DNA of 39,178 bases from a virus, in the IMG/VR virus record IMGVR_UViG_3300036790_000320, positions 1 to 39,178 of that record. One strand, written 5' to 3'. The position numbers were made by a program, and so were the translations under genes. A model generated the notes under the pieces. It did no database searches. It was not told the DNA's origin and saw only the letters and a program-made list of their open reading frames with translations. The stretch's first letter is position 1. Every line of letters starts with the position of its first letter. This document shows, piece by piece, positions 23,774 to 29,714 of the stretch.

Positions 23774-24138
23774 TAATGTCCTTGTTTTGCTTCTTCAAAT
23801 TTTCGTATTGTTCCTTCTATTATTGCTATAACCTCTCTAATTTCTTCAATAGCGGCTTTCAATGCCATGCTTCCTGAGTATTGCTTGTTATTTTTTACTT
23901 CTTCAAACAATCGTTTTCCAATATGTTGGCCTATTTGGGTCATTACTTGGCATATGATGCTTTCCATAGGACAATCTTCATCAAACCCAATTATAAAGTT
24001 TTTTAGAAAGCTTACATTGTCATCAGAAAAGCTTTTGCTAATCATTTTTGAAATGACGGACTGTTCATGGTGTGTGAGCTTTTTAAATGCCTCTTTGACG
24101 GTTTGATGGTCTTCGTTTACAAATTTAAAATCTTTCAT
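23773..24138 (-). CDS. 121-residue helical protein
   Basis: A soluble, mixed-charge helical protein (DHQTVKEAFKKLTHHEQSVI; ALKAAIEEIREVIAIIEGTI, a likely C-terminal coiled coil). It lies directly after the tRNA-Tyr and is coupled to the next gene. No family is recognised. Confidence 0.6.
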   Translation of the reverse strand: MKDFKFVNEDHQTVKEAFKKLTHHEQSVISKMISKSFSDDNVSFLKNFIIGFDEDCPMESIICQVMTQIGQHIGKRLFEEVKNNKQYSGSMALKAAIEEIREVIAIIEGTIRKFEEAKQGH

Positions 24139-24155
24139 TTAATTCCTTACTTATC

Positions 24156-24241
24156 TGGTGGAGCAAGTTGGAGTCGAACCAACACGGGCTAGCCGACCTC
24201 TGGGTTACAGCCAGGTACCCTTCCTATTGGGTGTTTGCTCC
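24156..24241 (-). tRNA. tRNA-Tyr (GTA), CCA encoded
   Basis: The acceptor GGAGCAA/TTGCTCC is perfect, followed by A-CCA in the DNA. The D stem is ACCC/GGGT. The anticodon loop CTGTAAC is held by CCTGG/CCAGA (one mismatch at 27-43). A class II extra arm (GGTCGGCTAGCC), as expected for bacterial tRNA-Tyr, and a GTTGG-TTCGACT-CCAAC T arm complete it. Length is 86 bases. It lies within the small-gene transcript, so it must be cut out by RNases. It probably supplements Tyr decoding in late expression. Confidence 0.92.
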
Positions 24242-24246
24242 AAAGT

Positions 24247-24405
24247 TTATAACAGTATTACCACAATATATTTCCCGCAGCGCCTGCACTCTTTAGCGCC
24301 ACCCTTGGTTATCTGATTCCCGTCTTCTCCCTTGCAGTGGATAGGACATATTTTGTTGTCACCAAAATCATGTCCCCAGAGCTTGCATATCAGCCATTTA
24401 AGCAT
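24247..24405 (-). CDS. 52-residue zinc-ribbon-like protein
   Basis: ATG at 24405 overlaps the previous stop by 8 bases. It reads MLKWLICKLWGHDFGDNKIC and later CRRCGKYIVV. The Cys/His pattern (C, H, C, H, C then CxxC) matches small phage zinc-ribbon proteins. Its stop is six bases from the tRNA-Tyr. Function unknown. Confidence 0.6.
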   Translation of the reverse strand: MLKWLICKLWGHDFGDNKICPIHCKGEDGNQITKGGAKECRRCGKYIVVILL

Positions 24406-24595
24406 TATTGATGTTCCTAGGAACTAAGTCCGCTTTGATATCTAAAGGCATTAACTCAGGCTCTCCACAGAAATACGAATAATACACGGGCTTACTTGGG
24501 TATCTATCAAGGAATGCCTTTTGTTCAGGCTTCATCTTGCGGCCACATTCATTTGTACAGTTAGGCGAGCCACAGAAAGTCATGTCTACGCTCAT
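24398..24595 (-). CDS. Small Cys-rich phage protein
   Basis: A 65-residue protein. The N terminus DMTFCGSPNCTNECGRKMKP carries a CxxxxC-xxx-C cluster that recurs in small phage proteins, with another Cys in YYSYFCGEPELMPLD. It may bind zinc. It starts in an ATGA overlap. Function unknown. Confidence 0.65.
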   Translation of the reverse strand: MSVDMTFCGSPNCTNECGRKMKPEQKAFLDRYPSKPVYYSYFCGEPELMPLDIKADLVPRNINNA

Positions 24596-24807
24596 TTTAT
24601 TTCCTGGTCTTGTTGCGCAATGATGTCGTCATAAAGTTGTTTTCTAAAGTCATTGGTGTAGCAGAAAATCAAACCTCTATCACTAATCCTTAAGCTGTCT
24701 TCTAAGACGCGTAATAATAATAACAATTGCACTCCAGAGACTTTCATACGTCCATAGTCTTTACAAAGAACATTTGGGGCTCCAGTGTCATCCGCTGTAA
24801 CTATCAT
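24592..24807 (-). CDS. 71-residue hypothetical protein
   Basis: The start is taken at the ATG overlapping the upstream stop (ATGA). The protein is helical (GVQLLLLLRVLEDSLRISD; NDFRKQLYDDIIAQQDQEIK). The leucine run could mark a buried helix rather than a membrane span. No family recognised. Confidence 0.6.
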   Translation of the reverse strand: MIVTADDTGAPNVLCKDYGRMKVSGVQLLLLLRVLEDSLRISDRGLIFCYTNDFRKQLYDDIIAQQDQEIK

Positions 24808-25139
24808 CTGCAAGCCTCCCATATGCCATCAGGGTTTTTATGTGCTGCTATCAACATGTCTGATATAAATTCAAAGAAGCTTTTATAGCTGCCCCAGCCA
24901 TTAGGTGGGTTTAAGGCCTCAAAGACCTCAGGATTGGCGAGCAACATGTCTACAGCATGCTTTAGGATATAATAGGACTCTTTGCCAGTCATGCCATCAA
25001 TAGGCACCATTTTCTCGTCATCAGGATATATTTTGAACCACATGTCCGAGCAATTGTATGTACAGTTAAAACTTAATACCTCTGGAGCATGACCGCAGGA
25101 TTTGCAGCGTCCAAGGCATAATGTTAGGTCTAATGACAT
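24804..25139 (-). CDS. Conserved phage protein (MSLDL/NGWGSY family)
   Basis: A 111-residue protein. MSLDLTL, FNCTYNCSDMWF, then NPPNGWGSYKSFFEFISDML are signatures of a small protein present in many phages. It also has CLGRCKSCG near the N terminus, a possible zinc site. Function unknown. Its own RBS is weak; it follows the upstream stop by 7 bases. Confidence 0.7.
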   Translation of the reverse strand: MSLDLTLCLGRCKSCGHAPEVLSFNCTYNCSDMWFKIYPDDEKMVPIDGMTGKESYYILKHAVDMLLANPEVFEALNPPNGWGSYKSFFEFISDMLIAAHKNPDGIWEACR

Positions 25140-25146
25140 AATTGCC

Positions 25147-25455
25147 TCAGGAACAGTTCAAGGGAAGGCACGACACGCCATCACAGCCATGATCACCATT
25201 GCAAATCCGACATACAGGCTTCCATTCTCTTTTGTAGGCCTTTGAAACCTGCGGTGGTCTTTGGACTTTTGATTCTGGGTAATAAAGTTCATTCAATCTT
25301 GCACATAAGTATTCGTGCAAATTATGCAAAGATTGTTTAGTATTTAATGAAGTATCAAAATTAGAGATTATTTCTCCTAAGCCGCCAAATGTTGTCCCTA
25401 AAGTAAATGTCATTTGCTCGCAGCGCTCTAAGAGGCGCTCATTCTCGCTCGTCAT
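25147..25455 (-). CDS. 102-residue protein with C-terminal Cys cluster
   Basis: GGAGGCAAAA before the ATG at 25455 sets the start inside the upstream gene (17-base overlap). The N-terminal two thirds are helical. The C terminus VCRICNGDHGCDGVSCLPLN has Cys at four spaced positions plus His, a likely zinc site. No named family. Confidence 0.6.
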   Translation of the reverse strand: MTSENERLLERCEQMTFTLGTTFGGLGEIISNFDTSLNTKQSLHNLHEYLCARLNELYYPESKVQRPPQVSKAYKREWKPVCRICNGDHGCDGVSCLPLNCS

Positions 25456-25675
25456 TTTTGCCTCCTTCATAATGCTTTTCATATAAAGAAACTATTGCTT
25501 CACGTACTAATAATGCTTCGTCAGGCGCTTTAAACTCCTCAGATATGTTTTCAAAGGACAGATATTTCATAAAATGCCTGATACATTCGAACAGTTCTTG
25601 CTTTTGCTCACGTCTTACTGCTTCGGGCTTTAGGTTGTGTATTGTTGCTTCAACTTTTATGTCGTTTTCCATCAT
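25439..25675 (-). CDS. 78-residue acidic helical protein
   Basis: A soluble, charged protein (RREQKQELFECIRHFMKYLS; EALLVREAIVSLYEKHYEGG). The ribosome site for the next gene lies in its last codons. No family recognised. Confidence 0.55.
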   Translation of the reverse strand: MMENDIKVEATIHNLKPEAVRREQKQELFECIRHFMKYLSFENISEEFKAPDEALLVREAIVSLYEKHYEGGKNDERE

Positions 25676-25680
25676 AGTCC

Positions 25681-25875
25681 TTAAATTAGTTCGTCAACGT
25701 CTGTTTCTAGAGCCATACCTAAGTCTAGGAGAGCTTGTTTGTAGCCCATATTATGCCCGCATGAAAAACTATCGGGCTGTTCTTTAACAAGCCTCGGTAG
25801 GTGCAATGCAATACGCCCGAGCTTAAAGTCTATCCAGTCTTGTAGCTCGTCAAAGTTACGCAACGTCTTTTGCAT
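25681..25875 (-). CDS. 64-residue hypothetical protein
   Basis: A helical protein (FDELQDWIDFKLGRIALHLP; GYKQALLDLGMALETDVDEL). The start at 25875 is close to GGGGAAGG; two in-frame ATGs 3-5 codons upstream would also serve. It overlaps the end of the DUF7352-like gene by 20 bases. Confidence 0.55.
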   Translation of the reverse strand: MQKTLRNFDELQDWIDFKLGRIALHLPRLVKEQPDSFSCGHNMGYKQALLDLGMALETDVDELI

Positions 25876-26224
25876 TGCCTTCCCCATCATTTAGTGCAAG
25901 TGTACTATCACTATTATGTGCATTTAGTGCGGTTTCATCTATTTTTGTGCCTGGTTCGTCATGGACTGCGAGAACATGGCAAACGCAACCATTAGGCATA
26001 TGAACAGTCCTTAGGAATTGTAGGCAATCAGGGTTGTCTATTTCCCATCCTGTGCCAATGGTGATTATTTTGCGCTTAATTAAAGGGGAAGTGATGTTTA
26101 CTACTGCCCACATATAGATTTTATTGTCTTGGTGATTAATATCGCAGATATGGCATTTTTCTGGTAGTTCTACTTCGAGTGCTTCTCCGAGGCCTGGCAT
26201 TAAATATTTATATATGTACCACAT
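25856..26224 (-). CDS. DUF7352-like phage protein
   Basis: A 122-residue protein. The first 85 residues (MWYIYKYLMPGLGEALEVEL, IYMWAVVNITSPLIKRKIIT, IGTGWEI, FLRTVHMPNGCVCHVLAV) fit a conserved phage beta-barrel-like family (DUF7352 type): an N-terminal 'YKY' strand, 'WAVV' strand, 'GTG' turn and closing 'HV' strand. The acidic tail after residue 90 is specific to this copy. Function unknown. Confidence 0.65.
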   Translation of the reverse strand: MWYIYKYLMPGLGEALEVELPEKCHICDINHQDNKIYMWAVVNITSPLIKRKIITIGTGWEIDNPDCLQFLRTVHMPNGCVCHVLAVHDEPGTKIDETALNAHNSDSTLALNDGEGNAKDVA

Positions 26225-26251
26225 AGTAAAGTCCTTATATTATGTTAATCA

Positions 26252-26626
26252 TTAAAACCAATCTTCTTTGTCTAAGTAATGCAGGAATTCTTTAGGCAAG
26301 CGTACATTATGTAAAGTTGTTGCAAGCCTAAACATTGGGGCTATGTTCTGTGGTTCATATCCAGCAAGCCCACATCCTATAGGGGTCACATTAAATATCA
26401 AGTCGGGACATCCTTTAGCAAAGGCCAGGAATTTTGCCACATAACAGTTTATTGCAATCAATGGCAAAGTTACCCAAGGGGTTGCCTTTGTTGGTATTGC
26501 ATAAGAATTCCCTTGTAGGCCTTCCCCTATTCCCATGACTGCACCATGGTTCTTTAACGCTTCAAGAGCCGCGCCTTTTTTGTGGATGCCTTCAAAGTTG
26601 CTACCAAATACGAATATGTCACTCAT
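26252..26626 (-). CDS. A1S_2505-type phage protein (macro-like)
   Basis: A 124-residue protein. DIFVFGSNFEGIHKKGAALE, GEGLQGNSYAIPTKATPW, FAKGCPDLIFNVTPIGCGLA and GYEPQNIAPMF are the full signature of this phage non-structural family. Its fold resembles ADP-ribose-binding macro domains (GSN...GAA and IGCGLAG loops). Substrate unknown. It is coupled by ATGA to the IS66 TnpB-like gene. Confidence 0.8.
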   Translation of the reverse strand: MSDIFVFGSNFEGIHKKGAALEALKNHGAVMGIGEGLQGNSYAIPTKATPWVTLPLIAINCYVAKFLAFAKGCPDLIFNVTPIGCGLAGYEPQNIAPMFRLATTLHNVRLPKEFLHYLDKEDWF

Positions 26627-26973
26627 GCCCAGTTTTCCAATAATAGAAGGTTATTATGTGTAGGCACAGGTTCAAATCCTGATAAAAGTACTTCAAGGTC
26701 TGAAGCCGTAATCTTTTCAACAGCGTTAAACATTTCTTGTATCTTGAACCGACACTTATCAAGGCGCTTGTAGTAAAGCACAAAGCCATTGTTGTCCCAA
26801 AATAGGCATTTAATTTTGTCTCTGGTTGTGTTAAAGAACACATAGATTGAGCCATCATGTAAATGCATGCGCTTCTCATGTTGTATGAACTGTGAAAGCC
26901 CATCAATAGACATACGAAAGTCTACGGGCTTTGATGCGATAAAGATTTGTCGGTTTTCATAAGGGATAAGCAT
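26623..26973 (-). CDS. tnpB: IS66 TnpB (Orf2)-like protein
   Basis: A 116-residue protein of normal IS66 TnpB length. Key blocks line up: RQIFIASKPVDFRMSIDGLS (usual 'DxR...G(L)' start), GSIYVFFNTTRDKIKCLFWD, NNGFVLYYKRLDKCRF (usual 'WDxxG...YxKRLExGRF') and a final LLSGFEP. IS66 elements need TnpA, TnpB and the TnpC transposase; TnpB's action is unknown. Here it follows a TnpA-like gene by 4 bases and overlaps the next phage gene as ATGA. No TnpC or IS ends are seen, so it seems to be a phage gene in its own right. Confidence 0.8.
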   Translation of the reverse strand: MLIPYENRQIFIASKPVDFRMSIDGLSQFIQHEKRMHLHDGSIYVFFNTTRDKIKCLFWDNNGFVLYYKRLDKCRFKIQEMFNAVEKITASDLEVLLSGFEPVPTHNNLLLLENWA

Positions 26974-26977
26974 TAAT

Positions 26978-27589
26978 TTATAGTCCTTCTAGAAATTCAA
27001 ATATTTTGATAAGTTTTTCATGCCCAATGCCATGGCTAACAAAGACGCGAACGCCTGCGGTTATCAGTTCTATTTCCTTGGGGGATTGATCAATAGAAGC
27101 TGGCTCTAGGATTGGTTTAAAAGGCGTGGCAAAGGTAGGAACTTGATGGAATGACAATGGTTCATCCTCTTGTACGATTTCTTTTATTTCAATAATATCG
27201 AGTGGTAATCCAGTAGGCCTATTTGCTACCAACTTATCCAAGCGTTCCCGATAGGTTAAATGCATATCAGCAGCAGATAGCTTTCCTGCAGGATAATTAT
27301 TCAGTTTGCAAAACTCACGCTTTTCCAGTCCAGATTCACGATAAGAGTTTGCTATTTCTATTTCCCGTATATGTGCTTCTGGGTTAGATTCTTCTTTAAA
27401 AAAGAACCTAAAATGAAACCACTGGTATCTAGTAGGGTCAACGCCTTTGCGCCTACAAAATGCGGCTGTTCCCTTGTTTCTGAGGTTTTTGCTTCGGCGT
27501 GTTATGGCTCGGCATTCCATGATTAAATCATACCAGCGCAACAATTCAGCATCTGAATATTCTTTGGTAGTTGTACGAATCTTTGTCAT
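26978..27589 (-). CDS. IS66 TnpA (Orf1)-like protein with two HTH modules
   Basis: A 203-residue protein. Module 1 (residues 15-65) has a GTAAFCRRKGVDPTRYQWFH turn-helix. Module 2 (residues 72-110) has ANSYRESGLEKREFCKLNNY. Both follow the IS66 Orf1 pattern 'SGLS-FC-...-W'. The C terminus (EIELITAGVRVFVSHGIGHE, then KLIKIFEFLEGL) matches the IS66 Orf1 end 'IEL..NGVRL...D...L..LL..L'. IS66 Orf1 normally has one HTH, so this one is duplicated. It is coupled to the upstream 63-residue gene by ATGA. Confidence 0.7.
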   Translation of the reverse strand: MTKIRTTTKEYSDAELLRWYDLIMECRAITRRSKNLRNKGTAAFCRRKGVDPTRYQWFHFRFFFKEESNPEAHIREIEIANSYRESGLEKREFCKLNNYPAGKLSAADMHLTYRERLDKLVANRPTGLPLDIIEIKEIVQEDEPLSFHQVPTFATPFKPILEPASIDQSPKEIELITAGVRVFVSHGIGHEKLIKIFEFLEGL

Positions 27590-27777
27590 TTGATTTTAGA
27601 CACTGATAAGGTGAACTTGTAAATGCCTTCATGCGATATGATGTCCTGGCATTCTCTTATTAATTCACGTAGAACTGGAAGCAAATAAAATTGTTGATCA
27701 TCTTTAAATTTGTCCAAAGTTTCTTGTTTTACCGCAACTCCACTATGAAAAACACCTAATTCTAATTCAACACTCAT
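27586..27777 (-). CDS. 63-residue hypothetical protein
   Basis: It lies between the small terminase and the TnpA-like gene, starting 3 bases after the terminase stop with AAGGATTATTAATTT as a loose site. Features: a short beta start, a helix (FYLLPVLRELIRECQDIISH) and a final strand. Possibly a partner of one neighbour; no family recognised. Confidence 0.55.
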   Translation of the reverse strand: MSVELELGVFHSGVAVKQETLDKFKDDQQFYLLPVLRELIRECQDIISHEGIYKFTLSVSKIK

Positions 27778-27780
27778 AAA

Positions 27781-28266
27781 TTAATAATCCTTTTTGTTTT
27801 TTTCGTCTAGCTTGTTCTTGCGTTCAATAGAATCTTGTAATAGCTCAGGATTGGAAATAATAGTTTCTGTTTTGTCAGCAAAGCGCTTAGGTGCAAGCTT
27901 TGATGCTTGCCATTTAATGGCATCCATTTTTACTCGAAGCATAGGGACATCTGTTCTTTGAAAACCAGTATCAGGATCGACATATTTATGTGGCTCATTA
28001 GCAAGAGCTAGCATGTAATCTACTTGGACTTCAGCCTGTTGCTCTTTGGCGCTCATGTATTTGTCACGAAAGCCTGGATATTTTCTCATCCAAATGAATA
28101 TATTTGCTCTTTCTGGCCAATGAGGGTTTGCAGCACAAAGATGCTCTAAACCTTCATTAGAAGAAGCAATAGCATTACAAATCTCTTCAGCCAATTCCTC
28201 AGTATAAAGAGAAGGCCTGCCAGTAGGCTTGGGGTTTGGATTTCGAATGCGCTTCTTAGCAACCAT
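27781..28266 (-). CDS. terS: Terminase small subunit (Sf6-type)
   Basis: A 161-residue protein. The start follows GAGGCTCCA; a 17-codon in-frame extension has no good site. GRPSLYTEELAEEICNAIAS, then an HTH (GLEHLCAANPHWPERANIFI), YPGFRDKYMSAKEQQAEVQV and IKWQASKLAPKRFADKTE are typical of Sf6/P22-group small terminases. These bind pac DNA and form a ring that feeds TerL. It lies about 7 kb from TerL, with many small genes between, which is unusual. Confidence 0.85.
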   Translation of the reverse strand: MVAKKRIRNPNPKPTGRPSLYTEELAEEICNAIASSNEGLEHLCAANPHWPERANIFIWMRKYPGFRDKYMSAKEQQAEVQVDYMLALANEPHKYVDPDTGFQRTDVPMLRVKMDAIKWQASKLAPKRFADKTETIISNPELLQDSIERKNKLDEKNKKDY

Positions 28267-28273
28267 TGGAGCC

Positions 28274-28531
28274 TCACTTCTTTTGATATTCATTATCAAA
28301 TATCTTAACAGCTTCATCCCGTGAAATCAGGGGGTTCAATTCCATAATGTCTTGGATGGCTTTTTTATAGCTCTGAGAACGCCTATCTAGTGTTGCAATA
28401 CTAGGTGGTGCTTCGAAGTCCGGTTTTGCTTCTAAGAGCCTTCCTTGTTCGTCACAATTGTAGCAAGTCATCATGACCATACCGTTGCCCATAAACTTTT
28501 TACTGCCACCGCATCTATAACAAACGTTCAT
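28274..28531 (-). CDS. Zinc-finger protein heading the minus operon
   Basis: An 85-residue protein. CYRCGGSKKFMGNGMVMMTC, then YNCDEQGRLLEAK, is a CxxC ... CxxC ribbon like the DnaJ-type finger. The C-terminal helix (AIQDIMELNPLISRDEAVKI) may contact a partner. It is first in the minus-strand run, next to a divergent promoter region; TATGAT near 28568-28573 is a possible -10. Confidence 0.65.
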   Translation of the reverse strand: MNVCYRCGGSKKFMGNGMVMMTCYNCDEQGRLLEAKPDFEAPPSIATLDRRSQSYKKAIQDIMELNPLISRDEAVKIFDNEYQKK

Positions 28532-28626
28532 CCGTGAATCCTTATAAAACTATTAATGAATCCTATCATAGCATAAGGCCTTAAACAACACATAAAGAAA
28601 GATTGAAATATTTTTAATAATATGTG

Positions 28627-28655
28627 CTGACATTGCATATCGGATGATACATAAT
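28627..28655 (+). promoter_or_regulatory. Sigma-70-like promoter for the short plus operon
   Basis: CTGACA at 28627-28632, a 17-base spacer and CATAAT at 28650-28655, in a 167-base gap between divergent genes, 43 bases before the first start codon. The -10 resembles CATTAT of the recombination-operon promoter. No operator repeat is obvious here. Confidence 0.6.
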
Positions 28656-28677
28656 GCACTCTTCAAGCAAAAATATA

Positions 28678-28695
28678 ACTTATCAGTGAGGAACA
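28678..28695 (+). repeat. Leader box shared by both plus-strand operons (copy 1)
   Basis: ACTTATCAGTGAGGAACA here and ACTTATCAGCGAGGAACA at 34593-34610 differ at one base of 18. Each holds the GAGGA ribosome site and stands 3-4 bases before the first ATG. A similar AAGCA...TATAACT stretch precedes both. A 12-base part outside the ribosome site is conserved, so it is more than Shine-Dalgarno identity. Confidence 0.6.
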
Positions 28696-28698
28696 AAA

Positions 28699-28953
28699 AT
28701 GCAACTAGAACATTCCAAAATAAACCAATTGCGAGCTCTTATTGAATGGGCTCGTATCACTCTAAACAAGGCCGCAAACTTAGACGTTAGTTTCTGGTCT
28801 CATGCCCATAATGATGGACAAACTATTGAATACCGCATCTGGATTGATTCAGTATTTCATAAGGCATCAAAAGACCTGGATTACCTGGTGTACTTGATTC
28901 CATCAATAAAGGACTTTTGTTTACAAAACTGTGATAAGGAAATTGCATCATGA
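28699..28953 (+). CDS. First gene of the short plus-strand operon
   Basis: An 84-residue soluble protein (KINQLRALIEWARITLNKAA; WIDSVFHKASKDLDYLVYLI). It is translated from GAGGAACAAAA. The stop overlaps the next start (ATGA). No family recognised. Being first in an operon with the same leader as the recombination genes suggests early expression. Confidence 0.65.
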   Translation: MQLEHSKINQLRALIEWARITLNKAANLDVSFWSHAHNDGQTIEYRIWIDSVFHKASKDLDYLVYLIPSIKDFCLQNCDKEIAS

Positions 28954-29084
28954 GCACTTCAAGGGGATCTATGGATGGTTGGTATGAAGATGACCTGGAA
29001 TGCCAGGGACATTGTGGAACCTGTGACGAGTGTGACAACGCTTGGTACGCGGCAGGTGATGATTTTGAAGACGACGACAATTAA
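28950..29084 (+). CDS. 44-residue acidic Cys-cluster protein
   Basis: ATG overlaps the stop of the first gene. The middle reads ECQGHCGTCDECDNAWYAAG, with Cys at a CxxxCxxCxxC spacing that could bind zinc or another metal. The rest is rich in Asp and Glu. No family recognised. Coupling and the following gene's GAGGA site support it. Confidence 0.6.
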   Translation: MSTSRGSMDGWYEDDLECQGHCGTCDECDNAWYAAGDDFEDDDN

Positions 29085-29100
29085 CCAAGAGGAACCAATA

Positions 29101-29277
29101 ATGAACCATAATTACAGAATATTTATGCTCCTAGGCTATATCAAGGCAAAGATAGGTGATCTGTCCCAGCGCTCACAAAGCTACGGAAATGCTGCCAGTG
29201 TTGCCATAACAGAATTTGAGGCATACTTTGACAAGGAAGTTGATAGGATTTTTAGGGATTTACAAGACTACGAATAA
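29101..29277 (+). CDS. 58-residue hypothetical protein
   Basis: The start at 29101 follows AAGAGGAACCAATA; the frame is open upstream, but only inside the preceding genes. The protein is helical (YRIFMLLGYIKAKIGDLSQR; EVDRIFRDLQDYE). No family recognised. Confidence 0.6.
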   Translation: MNHNYRIFMLLGYIKAKIGDLSQRSQSYGNAASVAITEFEAYFDKEVDRIFRDLQDYE

Positions 29278-29294
29278 CGGAATAGGAGCTATAT

Positions 29295-29489
29295 ATGGAC
29301 TTTATCAACGAAGTGATGCCAGTCCTTTGGCATGTGTTGTCCAAGCATAAGAAAGGCGCTATTAACGTTTCTACAGTAGATGAAAACTTGACGGTCAATA
29401 TCTTGCTGGGAAGGAAACGAAAGAGCTTTACTAATAACAATCCTAACTTGTTGCTTGGCGATATTACACAATTTGCGAGCACTATGTAA
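29295..29489 (+). CDS. 64-residue hypothetical protein, last in the plus operon
   Basis: TAGGAGCTATAT precedes the ATG. Sequence features: a helix (MDFINEVMPVLWHVLSKHKK) and a mixed second half. It ends three bases before the stop of the convergent gene, with no terminator hairpin visible, so transcripts may run into each other. Confidence 0.6.
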   Translation: MDFINEVMPVLWHVLSKHKKGAINVSTVDENLTVNILLGRKRKSFTNNNPNLLLGDITQFASTM

Positions 29490-29492
29490 ATG

Positions 29493-29714
29493 TTATTCTG
29501 TGGGTGTGGTGACTAAATCACGCATGCCCGCAGCTTTCCAAAGCTTAATGTGCAATTCTAGCACTTCAACAGTCAACAGGCCTTTACGCATATCGTTCTT
29601 ATCATCTTCAGACATTAACCTGGTTGTTATCAGTGACGGTGGGTCAATGCCTAGCTTCCTTGCCAGCATTCTAATTAAATCTTTACAGGCTTTATCAGTC
29701 CTGGTTTTTGGCAT
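29493..29714 (-). CDS. 73-residue protein after the primase-helicase
   Basis: It begins 20 bases inside the primase-helicase gene. Basic N terminus (MPKTRTDKACKDLIRMLARK) and a helical remainder. Convergent with the plus operon. No family recognised. Confidence 0.55.
   Translation of the reverse strand: MPKTRTDKACKDLIRMLARKLGIDPPSLITTRLMSEDDKNDMRKGLLTVEVLELHIKLWKAAGMRDLVTTPTE

Noticed and set aside
26623-27589. A mobile IS66 insertion sequence
   Set aside because: No TnpC, no terminal inverted repeats or target duplication seen, and start/stop overlaps tie the genes to phage neighbours.
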